This document shows positions 49,610 to 57,298 of a DNA stretch of 57,298 nucleotides, piece after piece (the first letter of the stretch is position 1; each line of letters starts with the position of its first letter). The notes beneath the pieces are model-generated. The model saw only the letters and a list, made by a program, of their open reading frames with translations. It was not told where the DNA came from and searched no databases. Made by a program: the position numbers and the translations under genes. The DNA comes from Candidatus Endomicrobiellum calonymphae (GTDB lineage Bacteria > Elusimicrobiota > Endomicrobiia > Endomicrobiales > Endomicrobiaceae). The stretch spans positions 1 through 57,298 of the forward strand of contig JAISYK010000010.1 in NCBI GenBank assembly GCA_031269945.1, read 5' to 3'.

Positions 49610-50402
49610 CAATCCAATAGGAATTTTTGACTCTGGATTTGGAGGGCTTACCATAATGTCTGCAATAAATGAAGCTCTTCCTTCAGAAAGTCTTATTTAC
49701 TTTGGTGATACTGCACACGTTCCTTACGGGTCAAAATCAAAAAGTATTGTAATAAAATATTCCAAAGAAATAACTTCTTTTTTAATAAGATACAAAGTTA
49801 AACTAATCGTTATAGCATGTAATACAGCGTCTGCTTTTGCCTTGCCGATTTTAAAAAAAACTTTAAAAGTACCTGTGATAGGCGTGATTAAGTCTGGATC
49901 AAAAGCTGCGGTATTTGCATCTAAAAATAAAAGAATAGGTATTATGGGTACCGAGGGTACTATAAATAGTAAATCTTATTTGAGAGAAATTAATAAAATT
50001 TCTATATGCGAAGTGTATCAGCAAGCGTGCCCTCTATTAGTTCCGCTTGTGGAGGAAGGATGGAATGATAACGAAATTGCAGATAGCATAGTGAAAAAGT
50101 ACGTAGAACCTCTTTTAGAGAAACAAATTGACACTCTGGTTTTAGGATGTACGCATTATCCGCTTTTAAGAAATATTTTGAAAAAAAATGTTGGTGAAAA
50201 AATTACTCTTATAGATTCTGCAAAAGCTACAGCACGCGAAGTTAGAAATGTATTAAATAAGAAATATCTTTTTGCAAATCTAAGAAATAAAAATTTTTTA
50301 AAATTCTATGTAAGTGATAATCCCAATAAATTAAAAATAATAGGTAGCCGTTTTTTTTCTAAAAAAATTTTTGATGTAAAAAAAATAGAAATGAGTTGTT
50401 AA
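49575..50402 (+). CDS. murI: Glutamate racemase
   Basis: MurI makes D-glutamate for peptidoglycan. The 275-residue protein has IGIFDSGFGGLTIM near 15-28, YFGDTAHVPYGSKS near 42-55, the first catalytic Cys in IACNTASA near 75-82, and the second in LGCTHYPLL near 188-196. The start at 49575 lies inside the amidase gene, so expression is probably coupled; a later start is possible because the first 13 residues are not conserved. The C-terminal end is Lys-rich. Confidence 0.94.
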   Translation: MRTKTKNGTTNNNPIGIFDSGFGGLTIMSAINEALPSESLIYFGDTAHVPYGSKSKSIVIKYSKEITSFLIRYKVKLIVIACNTASAFALPILKKTLKVPVIGVIKSGSKAAVFASKNKRIGIMGTEGTINSKSYLREINKISICEVYQQACPLLVPLVEEGWNDNEIADSIVKKYVEPLLEKQIDTLVLGCTHYPLLRNILKKNVGEKITLIDSAKATAREVRNVLNKKYLFANLRNKNFLKFYVSDNPNKLKIIGSRFFSKKIFDVKKIEMSC

Positions 50403-50414
50403 GCGAGTTAAAAA

Positions 50415-50789
50415 ATGAAATATAAGGTTTCAGTTGAGAAAAATTTTTCTTCGGCTCATTGTTTGCGAGAATATAAGGGTAAGTGTGAAAATTTACATGG
50501 ACACAATTGGAAAGTAAGAGTTGCTTTTTGCGGGAATAAGCTTGATGATACAGGAATTCTCATAGATTTTACGAATATTAAAATTCCTATCGATGAGATA
50601 ATGAAGTTTTTAGATCATAAATTTTTGAATGAAATTGATCCTTTTGATAAAGTTAATCCAACTTCTGAAAATATAGCTGCGTTTATTTTGGAACAACTTA
50701 GACACATAGAAACAGAAAATGCAAAAGTGTGTGAAGTTGAAGTCTGGGAAAATGAGTCATCTTCGGCAAGTATAATAATAGAAAATTGA
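50415..50789 (+). CDS. queD: 6-carboxytetrahydropterin synthase (QueD/PTPS family)
   Basis: QueD makes 6-carboxy-tetrahydropterin from dihydroneopterin triphosphate on the way to queuosine. The 124-residue protein shows FSSAHCL near 11-17 and ENLHGHNWKV near 25-34, giving the zinc His triad, the catalytic Cys in GKCENLHGH, IDFTNIK, LDHKFLN near 68-74, TSENIAAF and VWENESSSA. It follows murI by 12 bases. No queC, queE or queF is in the window, so the pathway cannot be judged here. Confidence 0.9.
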   Translation: MKYKVSVEKNFSSAHCLREYKGKCENLHGHNWKVRVAFCGNKLDDTGILIDFTNIKIPIDEIMKFLDHKFLNEIDPFDKVNPTSENIAAFILEQLRHIETENAKVCEVEVWENESSSASIIIEN

Positions 50790-51143
50790 GTAATGAGATA
50801 TAAAAAATTGTTTTAAAATTCTCTTTATTTTGTTTTTAATTTCGTTATGATAATTGTTCTTGGGAATGTGTGACTGACTTGTTTCTATTGATAAAAAATG
50901 GCAAAAGTAGGAAAAATTTGTTATGCTGGGGAAGAGCCTTGTATTGTGTGCTATATATTTGGAGTATTTCGGTATTGTGCATATTGGCTGCTTTTGTTAT
51001 TTTTAAATTATGTTTCTAACTACTGTGTTTCTATTTTCTGCCTATTTAGTCTGCTTCATACTGTTTTAGCTGCTTGCTCTTTTGTGAGTTTAGAATTTTT
51101 TGGTTGCATTTTTTTCTATTTTATTTTTCATATTTTGTGCTCA
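50790..51143. other. Short region after queD, doubtful remnant
   Basis: A 98-codon frame at 50898-51194 starts MAKVGKICYAGEEPCI and then becomes an aberrant Cys/Phe-rich hydrophobic string that overlaps the convergent CCA gene. The first residues faintly recall the GEEPxISG segment before the cluster of some radical SAM activases, but this is too short to claim. Probably not a gene. Confidence 0.3.
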
Positions 51144-52415
51144 TTATCCTGCGGGATTGTTAAATATGTTTATCACTTCTTCCATCCCCGTTAAAATTTG
51201 ACTATTGTAGAAAGTGTTCTTTGATTTTAAATCTTCGATCCTTTTTTTAAGCTCGTTAATCTTTATACGTTCATCATTTTTAGCGTAATATGCCTCTGAA
51301 AATTCCATTATTAAATCTAGCTCATTACCACACTTTTTGGCGAATTTTCGTACCATACCATCTGTCCATTGACTCGAATACGTTTTAACATATATACCAT
51401 TTTGTACGATTGAAGTTGTTTTTTTTATGAATTCTTTTGAATATTTTAATCTACCCAAAATAAGTTCAATCTCTTTGCCATTTTCATTTTGTGATTTGTA
51501 CGGGTAAGTTTTAACGCATAATTTTTTATGTTTTGAATATTCTACAATATCATGCATCAAAGCTGCCATTCTTAAAACAATATCATTTCTTATGCTATCT
51601 ATAATCTTCATGGTACGTGCAAATGCACTGGCTAGCGAATGTTTCCTCGTTTGTTTTAAGTTTTGTAATTCGGGTATAACATTGTTTAGCAAGTTAATTT
51701 TGAGTATTAATATAAATGCCTTTGACGGATTATCTGCGATTAAAATCTTATTAATCTCATCTCTTATGCGTTTTGATGGAACAATTTTAATACGTGTTGA
51801 TGACATTTTCATTGCACTGAAAGTTCGAGGTTCAATTTTAAAATCAAGTTGCAAGCTCTGTCGTATTGCACGTAGAATTCTTAAAGGATCTTGTCTGAAT
51901 ATTGTTTCAGCATCCGCAATATCAGTTACTCTTATAATTTTGTTTTTGATGTCTTCGATGCCTTGACGAGTAAAATCTAGAATTTTCATGTCTTTGAGTC
52001 TTAAAAATAGAGCGTTAATTGTGAAATCGCGTCTTAGAGCATCTTGTTTTAGAGAGGCAAGCTGGGTATGAGGATTTCTAGAATTTGCGTCGTAATACTC
52101 TTTTCTAGGCATCACGAATTCTACCTCTTTATTATTTAGAAGTAACTTAGCAGTTCCAAATTTTTCAAATGAGACTGGAGGGGGAAGTTTGTACTTATTT
52201 GCTAAAATCTTGGAAAAGTTAATCCCAGCCAGCTTTCCGTCTGTCTTATTTTTTCCACCGCAAACCATAATATCTAGATCTTTGGGTTCTCTGTTTATGA
52301 ATAAATCTCTTACAAACCCGCCTACGATGTACACGTCAAATTCGTTTTCTGCTGCAGTGACGAAAATTTTATAGATTATCGATTTGTATCCATCAGGTAT
52401 AACTATACCTTTCAT
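51144..52415 (-). CDS. tRNA nucleotidyltransferase (CCA-adding/poly(A) polymerase family) with HD domain
   Basis: The enzyme adds CCA or A residues to RNA 3' ends. The head domain has YIVGGFVRDLF with GGFVRD at 32-37, the DLD metal motif at 46-48, and RRDFTINAL near 128-136. RQDPLRILRAIR near 174-185 is the neck motif. From about 265 an HD domain follows, with MHDIVEYSKH near 298-307. At 423 aa it is a complete class II enzyme. The tRNA-Asn in this window lacks encoded CCA, so CCA addition is needed, whether this enzyme does it alone or shares the task. It is convergent to queD. Confidence 0.9.
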   Translation of the reverse strand: MKGIVIPDGYKSIIYKIFVTAAENEFDVYIVGGFVRDLFINREPKDLDIMVCGGKNKTDGKLAGINFSKILANKYKLPPPVSFEKFGTAKLLLNNKEVEFVMPRKEYYDANSRNPHTQLASLKQDALRRDFTINALFLRLKDMKILDFTRQGIEDIKNKIIRVTDIADAETIFRQDPLRILRAIRQSLQLDFKIEPRTFSAMKMSSTRIKIVPSKRIRDEINKILIADNPSKAFILILKINLLNNVIPELQNLKQTRKHSLASAFARTMKIIDSIRNDIVLRMAALMHDIVEYSKHKKLCVKTYPYKSQNENGKEIELILGRLKYSKEFIKKTTSIVQNGIYVKTYSSQWTDGMVRKFAKKCGNELDLIMEFSEAYYAKNDERIKINELKKRIEDLKSKNTFYNSQILTGMEEVINIFNNPAG

Positions 52416-52641
52416 ATGTGTCTTTATTGTATCATAATAATTATATAGAATGGGTGGGCAAGATAAAAAACTATATGGGTGGCAGGCGTGTAATAAATGG
52501 AGATATAGTTGATTGTTGCCGGAAGTATTGGTTAGAACTTGTTTGTGGTTAATAGAAGTAATGAAGTATAAAACATAGTAAAGTTTGGCAAAAAAATAAA
52601 TTCTAAGGAACGGAGTAAATATTAAGAGGGTTTGAATTTAA

Positions 52642-53430
52642 ATGATGAGAAAATTTTCAATTGTATTGTTGATTTGTTCTTTGGCGTTAAACTTTTTTGC
52701 ATGTCAAAATGTGAGAAAAACTTATGGATTATTTTATGAGTTTAAATTTGCATCTCATCAGGAGGAAGACAAAGTACTTAAAGAAAGATCCGATGATCTT
52801 GCTGAGGCAAAAAGGAGAGAAAATAAATTTAAAATGGAATACGCAAAGAAGGTCTTTTTTTATAAGAAATTTAGTGGATTAGAAGAAATAAAACCTGTTG
52901 GAGCTAATAATTCAGAAAAATTGATACTTACTAAATCTAAAGAAGATGAAGAGGTATCAAATATTGTAAGAAGATTCAAACATAGTAACCAATGGGTAAG
53001 ACTTAGTGATATAGAGAAGCTTATGGAAGAAGCGGTGTCTCATGATTTTCAATCGTTAATGCCACCCTTGAAAGTTTATTTTTTTTATAAGCCTTTGAGT
53101 AGTGATGCCCTTCGATATGCAAAGACTTGTCATAAGAATTTGCTTGCTACTAAGAAGTATTTTTTTAGAGCGGTCCTTGTATCTAGTGGTCACGACTTGT
53201 ATTGGTGCGATGCTTTCGATCTTAACAATTCAGCTCTAATTGATAAGGTTAAGGATATTGAATATAAGAGCGTTAGTAGCTGTGACGATAAAATTAGTGA
53301 AGATGAGATTGAAATATATCAAGAGTATGGCTTAACGAAAGATGATATGGCTCGTCTTGAAAAAATGAAACTTGAACTTTTTCAAAAATATCGTGATCAC
53401 TATTTAATATTTGACACATTTAACACTTGA
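52642..53430 (+). CDS. Putative lipoprotein of unknown function
   Basis: A 262-residue protein with a lipoprotein-like signal: basic MMRK, hydrophobic FSIVLLICSLALNFFA, then Cys-21. Phe at -3 is not ideal for the lipobox. A Lys/Glu-rich, probably helical stretch (about 35-75) follows, then a mixed domain with FKHSNQWVRLSDIEKLMEEA near 114-133 and Cys residues near 171, 190 and 214. Asp/Glu-rich helices end the protein. No family is recognised. The ribosome binding site (GAGGG) is about 12 bases from the first ATG; the second ATG may be used. Decayed DNA follows, so it stands alone. Confidence 0.7.
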   Translation: MMRKFSIVLLICSLALNFFACQNVRKTYGLFYEFKFASHQEEDKVLKERSDDLAEAKRRENKFKMEYAKKVFFYKKFSGLEEIKPVGANNSEKLILTKSKEDEEVSNIVRRFKHSNQWVRLSDIEKLMEEAVSHDFQSLMPPLKVYFFYKPLSSDALRYAKTCHKNLLATKKYFFRAVLVSSGHDLYWCDAFDLNNSALIDKVKDIEYKSVSSCDDKISEDEIEIYQEYGLTKDDMARLEKMKLELFQKYRDHYLIFDTFNT

Positions 53431-55266
53431 TGTCCCCGCGTAGTATGAACTTAAACTTATTGTATTTAGATTAATATGATAGAAAAGAGAGTTGTATCTA
53501 AAAAAAATAAGATCTTAAGATAGAAACTGTCTCTAAACTCTTTCTTGCGTTTTGTTAATAAATTAAAATCTTTTTTGCGATAGTTGAGAAGAATACAATG
53601 AAAAACAAATTCTAAGTTTGCTTTGGAATTTATTGAGGGGATTTGTAAGCGATCATTAGCTTATAAAAATATAAAAGGTGATGAGTGTGTAAATAATGAT
53701 GAACAAATACATTGTTGATTAAGCTTATCGAAAAAAAAGTTGTTAATGAAATAAATTCTTACTTAGAGAATTTAAAATTGATCGGGCGTTTGATGTTGAC
53801 GGCAATAAGTTGATTAAAGTTGGCTGGGGTGTCATTTGTTTGTTAAAGCTATAATACCAGTTTTTTTTGGTTTTTGTCAGAAGTTGAGTTTAAGGGAAGA
53901 ATAATGATAATTTTTCAAAAATTTTTGAGTTATATCAAAAGGAAACTAAGAAAAAAATTAAAATCTGTTATTAACTATGCCGTAAAGGCATTAGAGATTA
54001 CAATTAATCCACAATATTTGTGTTAATAAGGAACATAATTTTAACAAAATGCTAGCTACATTGTACCCATTGATTAGAATATTTGTTGGTAATGAGTTTC
54101 TGCTGAAATATCAAGATAATTTCTTAATGCGTTGGGTAAAATTTTATGGGTTGGGGCGTTATCAAAAATAACGTAATCACACACTTATAGCAAAGAGAAA
54201 AATAAAACGAGGAAAAGAAAGTGGCAGTCGCTTTAAACGATGATTCGATTGATTTTGTCTTACCTTTCAAAATCTGCAAAAGCACAAATAGTATTTTTAG
54301 TAAAGAGGTTGCAAACAAAATGTAAACTGAGATTGTGAGATGTGAATTTATATAATTAAAAAATTGCAAAGAATTCGTGTTGTTATGAAATCTGAAAGCT
54401 CTTTTCCTAAGTAAAAATTTTGTGATGAGGGATGGGTGTTGTTTTTATAAATGCATGAGGGTTTGATTTTCGATGAATACAAAACCTATCATTCCTATAT
54501 TTGAATTTGTATCATCAAAACAATAAGGGGCGCATCTAAGCATGCAAATAATAAGACATATCAATGTTTTTTTTGTGTCAATTAAGTTTTGGGTTAATCG
54601 TTTAAATTTTATGATCTCTTTCAAATAAATCTCCGATATTATTTAACTATTTTAGTGTTTCATTAGTGTCGTTAACGTTATTTATATATTCCAGTTATTG
54701 ATTTTTAATACTATGTCTTCGACTAAAATATTTCTGTTGAATGTTGAAGTATCTTTGTAAACGATATTAAAAAAAAACACCACTATTATGCTTACGCTTC
54801 TGACTAATTTTAGCTATCAAATTTATATATTTGATTCCCGAAACGTAGCTTTTTTGATTTTGATGTAAATTTAACGAAATAATGTATGTAATAGCATAAA
54901 AAGAGTCGTATTTTGGCACGTTTAAAAATACATAGATCTTTGATTTTGTTGATTTAATTGTTAGCGTAGCACTCAGTATCTTACATTGGTATTTTAATTT
55001 TTTTTATTATACTATTTTATACTTTTCTGAGATCCATTGAAGCTTCTTGTATGTCATATAGAATAATAATTATTTGAAAGTATTTCATTTAAATCGTCTT
55101 TTAATTATCTGATAAAAATATTTTGGATTCAGTATCAGGTAAATGAAGAGCAAAAATTCAGTGAGCAAAATGAAATTAAGAGAAAATATAGTTTTTATAT
55201 CATCATTTTAAACTTCTTGCTTGCAACGCACGAGTGTATGGAATAAAGTTACATACATACTTGTTG
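53431..55266. other. 1.8 kb decayed region
   Basis: No intact frame. Plus-strand phrases around 53610-53850 (for example EKKVVNEINSYLENLK, and LAYKNIKGDECVNNDE) look like a broken gene of unknown family. A possible second remnant lies at about 53900-54000 (YIKRKLRKKLKSVINYAVKA). From about 54420 to 55260 I see nothing recognisable. Confidence 0.45.
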
Positions 55267-55278
55267 TGCTCGCGAGCA
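55267..55278. promoter_or_regulatory. Perfect 12-bp palindrome upstream of the iron operon
   Basis: TGCTCGCGAGCA is a GC-rich perfect palindrome in very AT-rich DNA, 20 bases upstream of the -35 element. It could be a protein binding site. No known regulator consensus is recognised. Confidence 0.4.
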
Positions 55279-55298
55279 ACTTATATTATGTCTTACGT

Positions 55299-55327
55299 TT
55301 GACATTAGGTTAAAAATTTTATATTAG
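55299..55327 (+). promoter_or_regulatory. Promoter of the dtxR-feoA-feoB operon with DtxR-like half-site
   Basis: A perfect TTGACA at 55299-55304 is followed by 17 bases and TATTAG at 55322-55327 (TATATT at 55320-55325 is an alternative with 15-base spacing). The spacer begins TTAGGTTA (55305-55312), identical to the left half of the DtxR/IdeR consensus. The right half is poorly matched. Autoregulation is inferred. Confidence 0.5.
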
Positions 55328-55384
55328 TCTAAAACACCGTTTTTAATTTTAAAGGCTTGAACTTGGAGAATTTAAGGAGCTTGA

Positions 55385-55852
55385 ATAATAAAAAGGATAA
55401 ATCTAAAAAAAAGAAAATATTCTAACAATTTAAGTGCTTCTCTTGAGAATTATCTTGAGGCTATTGCGGCACTAAAAAAAGTCAAAAAGTGTGCTAGAAT
55501 AGGCGACATTGCCAAATATTTAAATGTTAAAAGTTCAAGCGTTAACATTGCGGTTAACTTTTTAGCTGAAAGTGGGTTTGTGTTACATGAAAAATACGGA
55601 TATGTAGATTTGACTGAACGTGGAGAAAAAATAGCTTTAGAGGTGCAAACTAAGCATGACATATTGTACAGGTTTTTAAATAATTTATTATTTATAAACG
55701 ACGTAATAGCTGACAAAGAGGCTTGTCAAGTGGAGCATTTAGTTGGATCAGAGACTATAGAGAGGCTTAAAAGATTGCATACTCTTTTGGAAAATAATTT
55801 TTTTTCAAAGAGTAAAGATGTTGTCAATTTAAAAGAATATTTAGAAAAGTAA
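55385..55852 (+). CDS. DtxR/MntR-family metal-dependent repressor, no standard start codon
   Basis: DtxR-type proteins sense Fe2+ or Mn2+ and repress uptake genes. The frame is open from 55385 and gives 155 residues. ASLENYLEAI leads into a winged helix (ARIGDIAKYL, SSSVNIAVNFLAESGF, YVDLTERGEKIA). Then follow KHDILYRFL with a ligand-type His, and EACQVEHLVGSETIERL, matching the Cys-x2-Glu-His metal motif of DtxR. Asn-22 replaces the Met/Asp ligand near the N-terminus. The frame contains no ATG, GTG or TTG before 55580, inside the winged helix. AAGGAG at 55374-55379 lies five bases before ATA 55385, so ATA initiation is possible. Alternatively TTG 55381 starts a frame that would need a slip at the A8 run (55405-55412). 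It precedes feoA and feoB. Confidence 0.75.
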   Translation: MIKRINLKKRKYSNNLSASLENYLEAIAALKKVKKCARIGDIAKYLNVKSSSVNIAVNFLAESGFVLHEKYGYVDLTERGEKIALEVQTKHDILYRFLNNLLFINDVIADKEACQVEHLVGSETIERLKRLHTLLENNFFSKSKDVVNLKEYLEK

Positions 55853-55953
55853 CAATAGTAGGCGGTAATGTGGGTAAGTGGAAGTTGTTTGTTCTAAATG
55901 TAAGTTAGGCAAAACTAAAATAGTTGTATTTAACTAAAAACAAGGAGATGGAT

Positions 55954-56346
55954 ATGAAGCAGTTTAGAGAAGTTTTATGTTATATTTGTGGATATTTGCG
56001 TAGACACTTGCTTAGGTTCTATTTTCATAGACATATTCATCATGGAGGAATGAAAGATAAATTTGGCGATTATGAGCATATTCATAGATTTAGGTTTTTT
56101 AATGAAGATGTACCCGACAATTTTATTAAATTAAGTTGTGCTAATCCTGGAGAATATGAACTGTTTACGGCTTGTTGTGATAGAAAATTTAGATATAGAC
56201 TTCTTGAAATGGGTTTCGTTCCTGGCGGTGATTTAACTGTTATTAATAGTAATCTAAATGGAGGAGTTATGATTAAAATAAAAGGTGCTAAGATTGCTTT
56301 AAGTAATGATGTTGCAGATAAAATTTTAGTGAGAGAAAAAAAATAA
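55954..56346 (+). CDS. feoA: FeoA-domain protein with His-rich N-terminal extension
   Basis: FeoA is a small SH3-like cytosolic partner of the ferrous iron transporter FeoB. The FeoA domain fills the C-terminal half: FRYRLLEMGFVPGGDLTVI near 78-96, then GGVMIKIKGAKIALS and VADKILV. Ordinary FeoA proteins have about 75-85 residues; this one has 130 because of an N-terminal part with CYIC, several Arg, and a His cluster (FHRHIHHGG near 24-32, then HIHRF). That part may bind metal. GGAG lies six bases before ATG 55954. The stop and the feoB start share one base (TAATG). Confidence 0.85.
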   Translation: MKQFREVLCYICGYLRRHLLRFYFHRHIHHGGMKDKFGDYEHIHRFRFFNEDVPDNFIKLSCANPGEYELFTACCDRKFRYRLLEMGFVPGGDLTVINSNLNGGVMIKIKGAKIALSNDVADKILVREKK

Positions 56347-57298
56347 TGAGTACGTTAAAAAAGAATATTATAGTTGCTTTGGTGGGCAATCCTAATAGCG
56401 GTAAATCGACACTATTTAATAATTTAACTGGAGAAAATCAAAGCGTTGGTAATTATCCCGGTGTGACAGTGAGAAAAAAAGAAAGCTTAAAAAACTACAG
56501 AGATTATAGTATAAATTTTATTGATTTACCTGGCATATACAGTCTTTCGGCATATTCTGATGATGAAGTGGTAGCAAGAGATTTTTTAATCAATGAAAAA
56601 CCTGATGTTGTAATCAATGTTATTGATGCTTCTAACATGGAGCGTAATCTTTATTTATTTACGCAAATTGTAGAGTTGGGTACTCCTGTTGCGATAGTTT
56701 TGAGTATGGTTGATATTCTAAAATTACAATGTGGAACTATAGATAGGCAAACAATGTCAAATCTTTTGGGAGTTCCTGTGTTTATCGCATTGACGGATAA
56801 AGAGATAGGGATAACTAGTATTTTAGATTATATTGTAGATGTGGCAAAAAAAGAGAAATTAAAGAAACAAATATCAAACAGGGTTGATTACGGTGAAAAT
56901 ATTAAAGAAGAAATCGATAAACTTGAAAAACTTATATCAAAAGATTCCCAATTGTCAAAATTCCCAAAAAGCTGGCTTTCAATAAAACTTTTGGAAAATG
57001 ACCCTTTAGCGTTAAAACTTGTTCACGAAACAGATAAAAAAAGTATTATTTTGAACCAACTTGAAAAAAGTAGAAGTCACATAAAAAGACATTTTGGGAA
57101 GATGGCAGATGCTGAAATAGCCAACAGGCGCTACGGGTTCGCAAGCTCTGTTGTGAAAATGACCATAAAAAAAACAGGTAGAAAAAAAGTTGACATGACT
57201 GAAATTATAGATAATTTTGTACTTAATAAATATCTCGGTATTCCTATTTTTGTGGTTGTAATGTACATAATTTTTAAATTTACGTTCGTTTTTTCAGA
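56346..57298 (+). CDS. feoB: Ferrous iron transport protein B, N-terminal part (cut by window end)
   Basis: FeoB is the inner-membrane Fe2+ transporter with an N-terminal G protein. About 317 residues are inside the window. G1 is GNPNSGKS at 14-21, G2 lies in PGVTVRKK, G3 is DLPGIYSL at 60-67. G4 reads SMVD at 120-123; the family has NxxD, so the base-binding Asn is Ser here (codon AGT). The G5 region is ALTDKEIG instead of a clear SA motif. The GDI-like domain (SWLSIKLLEND, RRYGFASSVV) follows, and the first membrane helix starts at about 301. ATG shares a base with the feoA stop. Confidence 0.93.
   Translation, partial: MSTLKKNIIVALVGNPNSGKSTLFNNLTGENQSVGNYPGVTVRKKESLKNYRDYSINFIDLPGIYSLSAYSDDEVVARDFLINEKPDVVINVIDASNMERNLYLFTQIVELGTPVAIVLSMVDILKLQCGTIDRQTMSNLLGVPVFIALTDKEIGITSILDYIVDVAKKEKLKKQISNRVDYGENIKEEIDKLEKLISKDSQLSKFPKSWLSIKLLENDPLALKLVHETDKKSIILNQLEKSRSHIKRHFGKMADAEIANRRYGFASSVVKMTIKKTGRKKVDMTEIIDNFVLNKYLGIPIFVVVMYIIFKFTFVFS

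Noticed and set aside
50898-51194. 98-codon open frame after queD
   Set aside because: Ends inside the convergent CCA-adding enzyme gene and is an odd Cys/Phe-rich string; the faint radical SAM-like start is too short to support a call.

Overview
The window looks like the chromosome of a host-restricted, strongly AT-rich bacterium undergoing genome reduction. Intact single-copy housekeeping genes alternate with 0.5-2.7 kb stretches in which every frame is closed, and several of these stretches still carry fragments of recognisable proteins. By my estimate about a fifth of the window is decayed. Gene content and style recall the Endomicrobia (Elusimicrobiota), such as the termite-gut flagellate symbiont Candidatus Endomicrobium. 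That assignment is inference from memory, not a search result. No transposase, phage gene, rRNA or CRISPR array was seen.

Layout. 0-7.3 kb: proB, a UvrD/PcrA helicase (minus strand), a nitroreductase overlapping argS. 7.3-9.9 kb: a graveyard with remnants of an RNA-processing metallo-beta-lactamase enzyme and of a DnaQ-like exonuclease, ending in a good promoter and a 270-nt leader. 10-15.3 kb: a duplicated-repeat small protein, glmU, prs, rplY, pth, a MetV-like zinc protein and metF. 16-20.5 kb: membrane pyrophosphatase and an envelope cluster (M50-like protein, CTP:polyprenol/diacylglycerol kinase-like protein, polysaccharide deacetylase). 21.8-30.6 kb, minus strand: ZIP transporter, degenerate CDF-like membrane protein, pyruvate kinase without its C-terminal domain, RNase HI, RmuC, a PD-(D/E)XK nuclease with an Fe-S type cysteine cluster, cardiolipin synthase. 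30.8-37.7 kb: aroE, ispD, ispF, cysS, rlmB, rplM, rpsI. 38-40.7 kb, minus strand: an AEC permease, guaB, tRNA-Asn. 41-46.4 kb: the branched-chain amino acid block ilvD, ilvB, a broken ilvN, ilvC. 46.4-52.4 kb: PASTA protein, rpe, cell-wall amidase, murI, queD, and on the minus strand a CCA-adding enzyme. 52.6-57.3 kb: a putative lipoprotein, about 1.9 kb of decayed DNA, then an iron module: DtxR-type regulator, feoA and feoB (cut by the window end).

The genes describe a cell that makes its own peptidoglycan precursors (glmU, murI), isoprenoids by the MEP route (ispD, ispF), aromatic and branched-chain amino acids (aroE, ilvBCD), C1-folate (metF) and nucleotides (prs, guaB), takes up ferrous iron, and keeps a pyrophosphate-driven ion pump. 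It is losing regulatory and repair functions: the regulatory subunit of acetolactate synthase is a multi-frameshift pseudogene, pyruvate kinase lacks its allosteric domain, and the iron regulator has no standard start codon.

The points most worth a second look are the iron operon (start codon, A8 run, DtxR-like half-site in the promoter, His-rich FeoA, Asn-to-Ser change in the FeoB G4 motif), the ilvN lesion set, the tandem-repeat microprotein and its long leader, the stand-alone MetV-like zinc protein, and the CDF-like protein that has lost its metal ligands beside a ZIP transporter.
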